A stretch of DNA of 64,000 bases from Alisma plantago-aquatica (taxonomy: Eukaryota; Streptophyta; Magnoliopsida; Alismatales; Alismataceae): positions 468,938,379-469,002,378 of the forward strand of contig OY856413.1 of the NCBI GenBank assembly GCA_963693085.1, written 5' to 3'. The number at the start of each line of letters is the position of its first letter. The stretch's first letter is position 1. The notes below the pieces were generated by a model. It did no database searches. It had not been told where the DNA came from and was given only the letters and a program-made list of their open reading frames with translations. Position numbers and translations under genes: made by a program. Shown here piece after piece: positions 1 through 11,800 of the stretch.

Positions 1-1
1 G

Positions 2-403
2 AACAGAAAAGCCAAGAAGAAACAAACTCAAGCATCGTCTTCAACCTCAAAGGTCCCACCTCCAAGTCACCAGGTCCCTAATCAAAACAACACGGCGATC
101 GTCCTCACCGGCAACAATACTGCAATTGGTAGGTCGCAGGAATCATCACCGTCCATGGAGCTGGTGATACCCTTCAGCTTCAGCAACCAATACTTTGACA
201 CAAATAGGAATGGTGGTCCTCTTCTCAGAAATTGAAGAGTAGTCTACCAAACCATTCCCATCAGTCCAGATCGGACGAGAAAGAAGGGCAATGCTTCATC
301 TCCCACAGATGGTGAGAAACTAACCGAGGCTCGTCATCTATTCAGTAACAACACAGGGGAGACCAGCGATTCCACAGTTGGTCTCCAAGCTGTAATTCCT
401 TAA
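2..403 (+). pseudogene. LINE ORF1 (gag-like), C-terminal fragment
   Basis: One frame is open from base 2 to a TAA at 401-403, broken only by a TGA at 233-235. The peptide is rich in Ser, Pro, Asn and Gln (for example KVPPPSHQVPNQNN) and carries basic clusters such as RTRKKG. This resembles the low-complexity tail of plant LINE ORF1, an RNA-binding protein, but I see no CCHC knuckle in the part present. It ends 34 bases before the ORF2 ATG at 438, as expected for ORF1 followed by ORF2. The identity rests mainly on position. The internal TGA could come from CGA by one C-to-T change. Confidence 0.6.
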
Positions 404-437
404 TTCCAATCCTCACGACCTCCTGAATATTCCATTA

Positions 438-3400
438 ATGAACTACGCCTCCTGGAATATTCAAGGTGCGTGCCTTGAGGACAAGACCAACTACATGAAG
501 TATCTTAAACGTACTTTTAATCTCTCCATGTTCACCATCCTTGAGCCTCACTGCAGTGGTGACAGAGCGGATTCTATCATCAAAAGGATGGGCTTCAATT
601 CCTCTCACAGGGTCGAAGCCCTCGGATTCCCAGGAGGCATCTGGATTCTTTGGGACCAGCATGCCATCGCAGTGGAAATTCTTCTAAACCACAGATAGTT
701 CGTGCACTGTTGTGTGAACAATTCAGCCTTCATCACCTTCGTCTACGGCAGCCCTAATCCTTCCCAGCGGCCACTCCTCTGGAATCACCTGAAGGACTTG
801 TCCACCTCGATTTCATTGTCGTGGGCAGTCATTGGAGATTTCAACACAATGCTTTCTCCTGCTGAAAAATCCGGCAGTCGCTACTTTGACTCTGTTGCAT
901 CTGTCCTCTTCAATGACCTCCTTCTCCAAATAGGTCTAGCCGACATTCAAGCGGGAGGTCAGTGGTTCACCTTTCAAAAGAGACATGTTTTTGAATGCCT
1001 AGACCGACTCATAGCTAATGAAGCTTGGCTAGACACCAACGCACACACTTCTTTTACTGTACTGCCGTGCATTCTTTCTGATCACAATCCTTTGCTTGTG
1101 GCCAACAACATTTCTTCGAGCAAAAGGCAATTCGCCTTTAAAACTAAAGCCAGCTGGAACCTCTGCCCGGATTTCAACCAACAGTTGAACCCCTACTGGG
1201 ACTGCAACATGGAGTTCTATGATGCCTTAACTTTGTTCAAGCCGGCCATTACCAAATGGTCCTCTTCCTCGATGAAGGCTCAGAACAAGGAGAAAGCCTC
1301 GCTCATCAACGCCATTAACAATATTCAGGTATGCATTCCCTCTAACCCTAATCCCATGGATGAGCTCAGATCCATTGAACTCCAGGAAAATCTGCAACAA
1401 ATCCTGGCTCGCGAGGAGGCAGAATGGTGACAAAAGGCCCACCTTGACTGGCTCAAGCTGGGCGATGGGAATATGAAATTCTTCCACTCCTTCGTCAAGG
1501 CAAGGAGACACCGCAACAAAATTGCTTCCATCACGAATGAAGAAGGCCAGATCCTCACTGCACCCGAAGAAATCAAGCAACATGTGTTGCAGTTCTTCAA
1601 CAACCTGATGACGACGACTTCACCAGTCACTCTGGACAGGATCCCTTCCTACCCTGGCGTCTTCGAGAGTCCCAACAACAACCTGTTGAGTACGCTCAAT
1701 GCTATTCCCTCTCCACAAGAAGTAAAGGATGCAGTCTTCGCCATGAAAGCAACCGCAGCTCCTGGGCCAGATGGTATCTACAATGACTTCTTACAAAAGA
1801 ACTGGAACACAGTGGGTACCTATGTCATCAAGACAATCACTACTATTTTCTATTCTGAACACATTGATTCTGAATTATTCAATGCGTGGATGATCTTACT
1901 ACCCAAGAAAGAACCAATACAAAGCTGTAACAACCTGAGACCAATCTCGCTCAACAACAATTGTCTGAAAATTGTATCAAAATTTCTGGTGGAGCATCTC
2001 AAACCCCTCCTTCATAACTGGGTATCGCCCTTCCAATCTAGTTTCATTCCTGGTAGGAAGATTTCTGATAATATTCTAATTGTGCAAGAGGTGATTCACT
2101 CAATGTGTTTCAAAACTGACAAAAGGAAGTGGATGGCGGTGAAGATCGACCTAGCTAAGGCCTTTGATCGTATGAATTGGTCTTTCATCATCGATACTCT
2201 GCAGAAGACCAATTTACCGGTGAAGATTAAAAATCTTATTCACCAAATTATCTCCAAAGGGACCTCTCAAATTCTCTCGGAAGGCAAGACATTAGAGCCT
2301 ATTCAAGCTGTTCAAGGAGTCCGTCAAGGAGATCCTCTAAGCCCTTACTTGTTTGTTCTCTGTATGGAGCGTCTGAGCTAGTCGATTCAAAAGGCAGTCA
2401 TGGATGGATCATGGAATCCAATCCGCCTCTCCAAAGATGGTCCTTCTCTCTCTCAGGTTTGCTTTGCTGATGACCTACTGCTGCTGGGTGAAGCGACTAG
2501 CGCGCAAGCTAAAATTATGAAGAAAGTTATGAAGGAGTTTTCAATAGTCTCCGGCCAGAGTATCTCTGCTACCAAATCAAGATGCTTCTTTTCCAAAAAC
2601 ACATCGCCAAGAGAAAAAAGAATCATCAACAGATCCCTTGGGATCCCTTCAACCGAAGATCTTGGTAAATATCTCAGTGTGCCCATCCTCCACCATCATG
2701 TGAATAAGCTGACTCACTCAAGTATTCTGGAATCCCTCAAGTCTAGAACTAACAGGTGGGTCGCTAGACACCTCAGCCTTGCCGGAAGGACTACCCTAGC
2801 TAAAGCCACATTACAATCAATTCCAGCTTACACAATGCAGACTGTCATCCTCTCGCCAGGCCTTTGCGACGAGCTGGATAGACATGTCAGGAATTTTATT
2901 TGGTTCGGAAACCGGGAGCAGCGGAAGCTATCCTTAGTTTCTTGGAACAAGATCACACCCCATAAGGATGTCGGCGGTCTCAGTATCAAAGACGCTCGCG
3001 ATCAAAACAGATCTCTAATGCTCAAGAATGTCTGGACCTACCTCACTTGCCCTTCCAAGTTGTGGGTATGGGTAATGAAAGGTAAGTACCTTCATAATGG
3101 AAAAAACAAGAGTGGTCCTTCTTCCACTGCCTAGAACTTCATAAAAAACCAAAGTAGAATGATCCAAGCGATGAGCATGAAGATTATTAATAATGGGAAT
3201 GATTCCAACATTTGGCACGACAAGTGGTTTGACAACCACAACATTGTTGCCCAATACCCAAATACATTTATTCCTCCTGAGCTAACTGATCTCACAGTGT
3301 CTTCAATGGTGAGAACCACGGGCCAGTGGGACATGGACTTCATCCACTCATATATTCCTCAAGATTGTTGGCTGAAAATTCAAAGACTTCCACCCTCACG

Positions 3401-4469
3401 TCCGGAGGCTGAAGATGACAATTGGTGTTGGCCCCTTGAATCCTCTGGAGATTTCTCAACCAGATCAGCTTATAGATGGATCCGCAAGGACAAAGAAACT
3501 CACTCAGCAGGTCCTTGGAAAGACATCTGGTCACTCAAAGCCCCAGAGAAAATTAAAACCTTCCTTTGGCTCCTGGCTCACAGGTCATTACTGGTTAACA
3601 CAGAAAAGATCTGCCATCACATAGAGGTCGATCCAAATTGTCCGCAATGTAACAATGCTGAAGAATCCTTGCTCCATTGTCTACGAGACTGCACACGCAA
3701 CAAAGAAGTTTGGCTACAACTCAATGTTGAGGCATCCTTCTTCTCGTACCACCTTGAAGAATGGATTGTGGAGGTTGTCAAACGCTACCACTGATCCATC
3801 AGCTATGGCGTCGTCGTATGGCATCTCTGGAAGGCCCGCAATGAAGTCGTCCATTCCAATATCAGAACTCCTTCTTCTGTCCTGGTTAAATTCATCACTG
3901 CCAGAGCTTCCACGATTACTTCCCTGTAGAATAATGACTACTCGGGTCCTACAAAACCATTACTCCAGCACCTACATGCCCTAGAGGAGGCCTCTTTTCT
4001 TGTGTTTGTAGACGCCAGCTTCATGGCTCAGTCAGGTAAAAGCTCTGTTGGCATTCACATTACTAACATGAATGGCCATTTCATTCGAGGTCTAGGGACC
4101 TACTCCTTTGCCGCTAACCCTCTGGAGGCTGAATTCCAAGCGCTCATTCTTGGCGCCTCAACAGCTTGTTCTATGGGTCTGAACAAAGTCATCTTCCTAT
4201 CGGACTCTGAGCAGGCTATCAAAATGCATACAGGTGCTTGTACCACCTATGCGAAGCTCCTGCCTTTCAAGAGGCTTCTCTTAAACACCAATCCCCGGAA
4301 TAGCAACTTTCTTTTCTTGCCCAGAAAGTTTAATATTGTTGCTGATGCTATTGCTAAACATGCTCTACATAGAGCTATGTCAGTAGACTTTTCTGATAAA
4401 CCTGTATGGCTTAATCAAAACCTTTCTATCTGTATTGCTAATTTGCGGGCTAGTTTAGCTAGTCAGTAA
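438..4469 (+). pseudogene. LINE ORF2 polyprotein (endonuclease, RT, RNase H), six in-frame stops
   Basis: One frame runs from ATG 438 to TAA 4467-4469, about 1,343 codons, with no frameshift. Stops interrupt it at 696, 1428, 2379, 3132, 3792 and 3927. Domains seen: AP endonuclease (SWNIQG near the start, FTILEPHCSG, VIGDFN, LSDHNPLL); reverse transcriptase (LRPISLNN, KIDLAKAFDRMNW, GVRQGDPLSPYLF, catalytic FADDLLLL near 2460); zinc-binding segment with FLWLLAHRSLL and CPQCNNAEESLLHCLRDC around 3560-3690; the plant-typical VVWHLWKARNEVV near 3820; RNase H from about 4002 (VDASF, EAEFQALILGA, LSDSEQAI, NIVADAIAKHA). Key RT and endonuclease residues remain. Only the stops, each one transition away from Gln, Arg or Trp, make it a pseudogene. 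Confidence 0.95.
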
Positions 4470-4485
4470 TAAAATTTTAGTTTTC

Positions 4486-4495
4486 AAAAAAAAAA
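4486..4495 (+). other. LINE 3' poly(A) tail
   Basis: A run of ten A residues begins 16 bases after the ORF2 stop. It marks the 3' end of the LINE and the junction with the older flanking DNA. An AATAAA-like run overlaps the stop at about 4467-4473. Confidence 0.75.
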
Positions 4496-5320
4496 TTCTC
4501 ACCCGGACCTGAGAGTACATGGACGACTCTTGGACACACTAGACATCTAATAAACTTTCTCAAAGATTCATTACTATAGCTCCTCTTTGCTGCCACGTGT
4601 TTTTTTTGTCACTTCTTATTACCTAAATAAATGTGGCAAACCACAAGGGTGAGACCCATGTCTCAACAAGAGATATAACCTCCAACAACACTTATTGATT
4701 ACAACATTTTAAATAGTAGATAACTAAGTAGTTGGAGTATTTAATAATCCATTGAACAGATTGAACAATTCAAGTATACTAAAAGATTAAGCAATTACTG
4801 TTAGCAACAAGTATGATCATCAATGCATATGTAGATAACAAATAAATCCATTTCTTTGGATAGATATCTACTCAGATATCATCAAATTTCATCTAATAGC
4901 AATCATTATCATTAATATGACTATCATCATATTCCTTGCTAATAGCACAAACAATCTAGTAGCATAAGCAACCCTAACATCATGAATATGTCTAGTAACA
5001 TAACATGGCTATCAATATTGGCATCTCAAATACAGGGAACAGATCTATATCATAAGTAGAACTAACATCATAACACAATGAACTACATAGGCATGATTAG
5101 AAGTTTAAGCATTTCTAGTTGCATAGGCATGGCTAACAATATTAAACATAGCTAGCACCAACATCTTAACCATCAGTCTTAGTATATTTGACAACATATG
5201 CATGTTTACAACATGAGCATAACTACATCATAAGCATATCTATTATCTCTTATTGTACTATACATGATCTCAGTGAAAAGAAAGAAAACAAGGGTTATCA
5301 TCTAATATGAAGTGTTGTGT
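4496..5320. other. AT-rich non-coding block, left part of the sequence interrupted by element A
   Basis: No coding potential is visible. Once element A and one copy of its target duplication are removed, this DNA joins directly to 16704 onward. Both parts are AT-rich and full of short CATCA, AACAT and ATAAC runs. I read it as the left part of the same old element described at 16704-20512. I see no primer-binding site or LTR end in it, so its class is uncertain. Confidence 0.4.
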
Positions 5321-5325
5321 ATAAC
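5321..5325. repeat. Target-site duplication of element A, left copy (ATAAC)
   Basis: ATAAC lies directly before the TGTTA start of the left LTR and recurs at 16699-16703 directly after the right LTR. A 5-bp duplication is standard for Ty3/Gypsy integrases and fixes both element ends. Confidence 0.93.
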
Positions 5326-6148
5326 TGTTACAACCCCAATTTTTGGGTTCAATTAGTGAGAAATGTAATTTCTCATATTAAAGATAATTGAACAAATAAT
5401 GATATAATTTGTTTTGAATAAATGGATTTCTTTTACAATAGCCTTGATGATTGTGTTGTGGGCTTTATTGGCTATTGGGCCCAATAACAAGGAAAAGATA
5501 AAAGAAACTCCATTATTAAATGAGTAAATAAGAAAATGGAGAAAAGAAAGATGTAGAAACCTCTAGAAGGCAAAGGAAGGTAATGTAAAGTTGGATTTCG
5601 TGCCACTTGGGTTCCTTGGGTTCCAAGGAGTCCTAAATTGCAAAGATAATGCAACAAGAAGAGAAAAGATCAATTAAATATTTCTTTATTAAGAAAGAAA
5701 TTGAGAACAATGATAAAATATGGGAAATAAGTGGAAAGAGGTATAATTGAGTTATCTTTGATGGATTTTCGTATCCATACGGTTCCTAATGTTAAAAGGA
5801 ATTTTAATAAGGAAAAATAAAAGGAGAGATAAAGAGAAATACCTTTTAAATCTTAAGAAAAGGAAACAATTGTGTTAGACATAATGTTAAGAATAAAGGA
5901 AGGAGGGATTATTCACCTTTTCTTGGAAGCCAAATAAAAGAACAATATGTAGGTTGCCTAAAAGAAATAGAAACCATAGTTTAAAGAAAATAAGAAGTTT
6001 GGTATACAAAAAGATACTGAACTAAGATCGATAATTGGAAAGGACTTGATAAGTTTACATGCAGGGAGGATTAAGGTAACAGTGATATGGATAGCCTTAT
6101 CTAATCTCTTCCAACATATGTTTCCTATACGAGGAGTCCCTATGCGTG

Positions 6149-6160
6149 TATATATACATA
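6149..6160 (+). promoter_or_regulatory. Probable TATA box of element A 5' LTR
   Basis: TATATATACATA precedes the GC-rich, transcript-like part of the LTR. The right LTR has GTATATACATAG at 14050-14061. Elements B and D have a TATATAA-type box at the matching place, just upstream of their own GC-rich segment. Confidence 0.55.
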
Positions 6161-7992
6161 GTTCCCCGATACTTGAGGGATACTCAACCCACCCTCATCT
6201 TTCCTCGTAATCTTGCATCCCTGACCCCTCCACGCAACTGAGAATATGCCTGGTAGTTTCGATCTACGATCATTGGCCTGGCAAGAAACATCGCAGCCAC
6301 CATGGAAGAGCTGCAAGCCATAGTTTTAGCAACGCCGGCGCCGACTATGGTGGTCACCTCTGAAGTGTTGGCGCATCGCCCCTTTACATAAAGGTCCTCG
6401 CCGGTACAAGCCGTGGTCGAGTCGCTGAAGGCTGAGGTGGTTGCGGCAACGGAAGACCCATCACGAGAGGGAGGAGGCAACAGTAGGTGCTTCCTGTTCG
6501 TAGGTCCAGGCAGGCTAGTTGCTGACAGTGTTGGAGGAGGAATCGAGGAGGGTATGGTGGTGGATGCTCCTGGTAGTGGTGGCAATGGTCGCCGACATTG
6601 TGAGGATGGAGAGAACACCCTGGTTCAACACTGTGCAATAGCCATAGAAAACACACCGTCGATGCACGTAAGAGAGTACAAGGGAAGAGGACTTGGGTGG
6701 CGGTGATGGGATCGGAGATGACGATCGGTGCCATCAGACGCATTGCACCAGGCATCGAGATCGCGAAGGCATGCGTGGTTATGGTTGCGCTAGGATGGGA
6801 CTCAGCGGCGTCGTGCGCTCGCATAAGATGCCGTCGCGAGGAGATGGATAGGGTTCTGTCAAAGGACTTGAATAGCCCTGGAGCACATGTAAGGAGGTAA
6901 GGGAAAATATCTCATTTAGTTATGTTTTTAAGTGCTTGCTCACATGGCCTTGCGTCAAGCCTGCATGGCTAATAAGACTCTAGCAAACGCTGACGTGTCA
7001 GCAGATGATTGGTCCAAATCAATTTAGCTTGCAAAATGTGTAGTTAATTATTGGTAACTTAGAATATATCGAAACTATATATCAAAATGCTTAGGAAAAT
7101 GAGAGGAATCCAATAAAAATGATATTAAAGATTGATTCTGTTCCTAATTGCAAAAGTACTATAAATTGATGAAAAGTGCATTAAAGTTAGTCGAAAAACC
7201 CTATTTGTGATTAAAGGTTGAATCTAGTATGCTTAATGGGTTAATTGAAGTATTAACAACCTGTTGAATGATAATGTTAGATTCAAACCTGATCTAGATG
7301 AAATTTTCATGATTTAGGGTTTTTACCCCATATGAGAATGATTAAGTATTTAGAAACCCTAATTTAGTGTAAAAGAGGATAAGATCATATATGGTTTGAA
7401 AAAAGTGAAAATACGTTGTTAAATGATAGTTCTAATTATTTTGAGTACAAAAGTCCTTAATTATGGATAAATACCCTATATGTAGTAATTAGGGTTTTCT
7501 CATGAATAAAAGGTAGAATTAATGGTAAATTGAGTTCATATGTTAATTAGACCATAATGAACTTTGAATTGATGATAAATGCATATAATGATCTTGTCAT
7601 GGATTAAAAGGATAAAATAGTAGCTTTAATGAAAAAAAACTTAATGAAATTAATTGATGATTAATGTGCCTGTAATATGGAAATAGGGTTATATGTTGTT
7701 AAGATAACCTTAATATTGAAGAATAGATGAGATGATTAGGGTTTATGAGTAATGGCATAAAATTAGGGTTTAATAAGATAAAAGATGAAGGGAAACCCTA
7801 ATTGCAAAATGAAACCCTAAAATGGATACAAAAACCCTAGAAAGTGAATCCAAGTCAATAAAGTAGATTCTTGATAAAGTGTGTAATAAATAGAGTACAT
7901 ATTCTTTTCACGAATTATGTGATTGTTGAATTGCTTGATTGGATTGCTTCCTTGGTTGGAATTGCTTAATGTTTGTGAAATCATGAAATCAG

Positions 7993-8535
7993 GTATGTGG
8001 TTACGCTTATGAATAATCGCTCTAGTTTTACGGTGATTCCCGAAGTTTTATCGGTTGCTTTAAAATAACTGTTGGATGTCTATTTATTTCATGCAACTAT
8101 AAAGGGACTATGATTATCACTGTAAATGTGCATATATAATTGGCTAGATCCGGGTTCACCTCTGTTGCTTTGAAAAGGCTAAAAAAAGGGTAATCCTAGA
8201 TCAAGGTCTAGGTTACCGTGAGTTAGAAACTGGGCTACCTACGTGTAGTTCCATGAGACTCTTTAGCATACCCTGAGTTAAGCAGTGGTCTACCTATGAG
8301 TAGTTCCATGTGACTCAACCCTAGAAACTGGTTCATTTGATAGGTGGATCATGAGGGGTTTAATGGGGACAACACAGAGGATAGGGTACTCTTGGATCGC
8401 AGAGTTATATCTAAAGTGTAATCTTGGTTGTTAAACGATTAATTGAATGATTACATTGTTAACATATTTACATGATTATTGTTTCCCCCACATACCAGCT
8501 TCGGATGACCGATGTTTTGTTTGTCGGCGTTTTAG
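7993..8535 (+). other. Candidate leader intron inside the element A 5' LTR
   Basis: A strong donor CAG|GTATGTGG and a 3' end GGCGTTTTAG lie 543 bp apart, downstream of the TATA box and upstream of the primer-binding site. The same donor and acceptor sequences recur in the LTRs of elements B and D, whose surrounding sequence is much more diverged. I infer a spliced 5' leader. The conservation could instead reflect a protein-binding or RNA-packaging signal. Confidence 0.45.
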
Positions 8536-8824
8536 GTACAAGCCAAAAGGACAAATAGTAAATCGTCATATTATGAAATACATGAAATAAAATACAAGGA
8601 GGATTAGTTAGAGTAGAATCCATAAGTGGATAGAAGTATAGAGATCCAAGTTTTCAAAAAGGTATGCAAAAGTTTATTTTCTTACAGCTTTTCAGTTTAG
8701 TTTGTTAAAATTTAATAATTGTTCTTGGTTAAGTGTCGAACCTTTGATCTGGAAATTATGGGTGCAGCTTCTACTTCTCGGTCTCCCTTAATTGGGGGTT
8801 ACCAGAAGGTGAGGTCGTAACATT

Positions 8825-8836
8825 TGGTATCAGAGT
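8825..8836 (+). other. Element A primer-binding site (initiator tRNA-Met)
   Basis: TGGTATCAGAGT lies two bases after the left LTR. It matches the 3' end complement of plant initiator tRNA-Met (TGGTATCAGAGC) at 11 of 12 positions. This is the usual priming site for chromoviruses and fixes plus orientation. Confidence 0.9.
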
Positions 8837-11800
8837 GTAGGTTCCTCACTTAACCATTTATATTTATTAAATTTTACAACCTCCATAGAACCCAAGGGAG
8901 TTATTAGAGGATTATCCGAAAGACGGAGGTGTCTAGAAAAGGATCGCGACCTGGGGCTAGCAATATTTTCCTCTACACCGCTAGTCAGAATACGAGGACT
9001 CCTGGATCCGTGTGACTGCCTGGCCAAAGTCTTAGGGTATGAATCGAAATAAGATACCTTTAGGACTCTCTCATCTTTTTCCTCCCTTCTCAACTCAAAT
9101 TCTATTAAGGACCTTAAGGATTAGGGTTTTTTCTCTTTTCCTCACCCTCTTAAGTTATGTGTAAGGTTGATAAGGTATAAGTAATCCTACTCCAAATTAA
9201 TAAAAAGCATGCAAATAAGATGTCATGGACATAAGCTTAATAGATTAAGCGTAAAGGAATAGATACATGCTTAGGTCGTACGACATAAGTTGTCATGCTC
9301 TCAGGAGAGACCTGAGGATAGACCTTCTTGTCAGGAGGATAAGTCAAGGAAGTTAGTCTTGGAGATAGAGATCTCCATTGCAAGTAGAGACCTGGCACAT
9401 CCTTTGAGGATGATGATAACCCTAACCCTAGGTGTTGGTTAGAGAGATATGAAGTGGTGAATAGATATCAAGATAGACCGGGTGTTTGAAAGGACATGCC
9501 TTTGGGATGCCATATGATCCATGGGTAACCTATCACCTTTGGCAACCCAATCCTGGGAAGGGCCGTGCATGTTAGAGTGAAGGCTAACTCCTTCATTAAT
9601 GAGGTTAGAGAAGGACCTGTAGAAACCCTATGGGCTTATGCGAGTAGGGCATAGCATGCACCCAGGACACATTAGTAGTGTGAGCAATAGGTTGAAACCC
9701 TGGCCGGGAGAGTTTGATGGTTAGCTTATGTGATAAGCATAAGGGGTTATGGATAATCTTGAGCGAACATAAGTTGAACATAGGTTGCACCCAGGTAGGG
9801 GCATGCTTTGAGTTTGATCCTTCATGAAGAGAGGACCTCTAATGGTGAGGTTAGTTGTAGGGTTAGCTCTAGAGAGAGAGTAGGAAACCAAGCAAGAAGG
9901 TGGGAAACCTTAAACCCTGAGATATGAGGAACAATGGGGAGTCGAGGATGATGCGACCTAAGTGGAATTTTGTAGTTGCCTCATGCATGATCCATGGAGA
10001 CTGATGATATCTTGGTGGCCTTAGAGGAACTAAACCCTAGAGAGAGGATGAGTCTACTAATACCTCTGTAATTATGGTATAGATGAAAAGCAGAGTTCCT
10101 TAAACCATGTAGAGGTTTAGTAACAGGTTTAAAGACCTTATACCTTGTTGTTTGTCCTTGAGAAGGACTCAACTCTGAAGTGGTGCTCGAATAAAAGGAT
10201 CATGGGAAGCGCATGACATACCTTGGACATTCTTGGTTAAAGGTTGATCATGCGGTGGTATACCTAAGTGAACCTAGGGTTCCTAGGCCTAAGAGGGGAA
10301 GTAGTATACATGATGCTCATGATGAGATTTGAGTCTCTATAAGTTCAAGCATGGTACTCCTCATGTTTAGAGGAAAAAGAAAACCTCTTAAGTTTAAGGT
10401 ATGTTTGATGAACCCCTCACAGCTAAGTTGATGACATGAGAAGGTATAATCTTGATCCAGTGTAGAGGAAAGAGAACAAGTATGACCTAGCATGGTTTAG
10501 TAGGTGGTCCGCTTGTGCCTTAGTAGCTGCTGGGTTAAGCATGTTTATATGGATGTAAACCCTAAGGATGTTTGTGACCTTGTTTTCAAGAGTCATAGTT
10601 TCCTCCCATCCTGGGAGAGGGACCCTTTGGTAGGGTGTATCCCAGTTTTGTGGGTTTTGAGGAAACCTAAAGAGGTCTCATAGGATCTTGAGAAGCTAAG
10701 TGAAGAAGTACATGGTATGTGTATGAACCTATAGACCCCTAGATATCCATCTCTAAGTACATGTGGATGTGTTACGATGGAGGTAACCGGTATGGGGCCT
10801 GAACAAGGTAGGTAGGTCACCATGACCCTTATGAAAGGATGAAAGTTAGCCCAGGAATGCAGAGAGAAATGATGAAGGCTTGGGTAAGGTTCTAAGTTGA
10901 ACATGTACTATAATGGAATCCTAAGTCTATCCTAGGGTCAGGTAGGGATAAGAATGATGGAAGTAGGAGTTGTCTAATTCCCTAGTTGCACATGACCATA
11001 GGGTCAGGAGGTAACAATTATCATTGTCTGAGGGCCATGGGTTAGGAGATTGATCACCTTCATGAACTCATGGGACCCAAAGGGCATATGAGTAGGGCAC
11101 TCTCTGGATGCATAAGGGAAGAGGGATGACCCCAAAAGTGCCGACACCCTATAGACCTAGAGGAGATGACCAAAGATTGTGTGGTGACCCAAGTAGATTC
11201 GAAACTAGTTTTCCATGGAGGTAACTTTGATATCAAGATGATTGCAATATAGAGGCATAAACAACATGTTTCAACTTAGATTTAAAGGTGTACTGAAAAG
11301 GTGGGATGTACCATCTCTACTCTTGGAACAGGAAGAACTCTGTATTTGGACTGCACCCAAATGCTTATTTCCCCTCGTTATGGGAGTGAGAGATAGGAAA
11401 TTACGCATTGCATACACCAAGGATAAAAGATGATGTGAGTTGGAACGTTGCTACAAAGTATGAGGACAAAGATGATAACATGCCCTGGTAAAGTGAATGA
11501 TACATGGATGGTTTACAAACACTAAAAGGAATGAGGTAGTCACCTTATGAGGATGTTTTTATCATGAGATATGAGTCATATAAGGTTGAGGATGATCACC
11601 CAGAAGATGAGCTCAAAGTGTTCTCAATGAAGATAGACTTAGAGTTCGAGTTTGAGATGATAAGTGAAATACAAGGAAGTGTATGTTTTCAATGTTACTT
11701 AATACCTAAGGATGTGAAGTGTTGATGGACGCTCTGGTTGAGATATATCTGACTAGTTTGGCTAGAAGCTAGAAGAGGTTGTTAGGCTAACCCTAAGTTT

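Larger units (their letters stand above)
1..4495 (+). mobile_element. L1-type LINE retrotransposon, 5' truncated by window edge
   Basis: A plant L1-clade non-LTR retrotransposon runs from the window edge to a short A tract. In order it holds the end of ORF1, an AP endonuclease, a reverse transcriptase, a zinc-binding reverse-transcriptase-associated domain and a C-terminal RNase H. That order is the usual plant L1 ORF2 layout. It would move by target-primed reverse transcription, but ORF2 carries six internal stops, so this copy is dead. The 5' end is outside the window, so a target duplication cannot be tested. It may sit inside the older AT-rich block that continues at 4496. Confidence 0.93.
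5326..8822 (+). repeat. Element A 5' LTR (3,497 bp)
   Basis: Starts TGTTACAACC and ends GTAACA, and is repeated at 13226-16698. It contains a TATA-like box near 6149, a GC-richer segment at about 6290-6890, a cluster of AAACCCTA/TTAGGGTTT motifs at about 7196-7840, a candidate intron at 7993-8535 and small repeated units at about 8205-8330. Frames in the GC-rich segment recur in the other LTR because the LTRs are near-copies; I do not treat them as genes. Confidence 0.93.

Noticed and set aside
6413..6706. 97-codon frame in the GC-rich part of element A's left LTR, repeated at 14311-14604.
   Set aside because: Its conservation is explained by the two LTRs being copies. There is no domain, the overlapping frames on both strands are equally open, and it reflects GC-rich composition.
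7196..7840. Interstitial telomeric array.
   Set aside because: TTTAGGG-like motifs are scattered and in both orientations, not tandem. Better described as telobox-like sites in an LTR.
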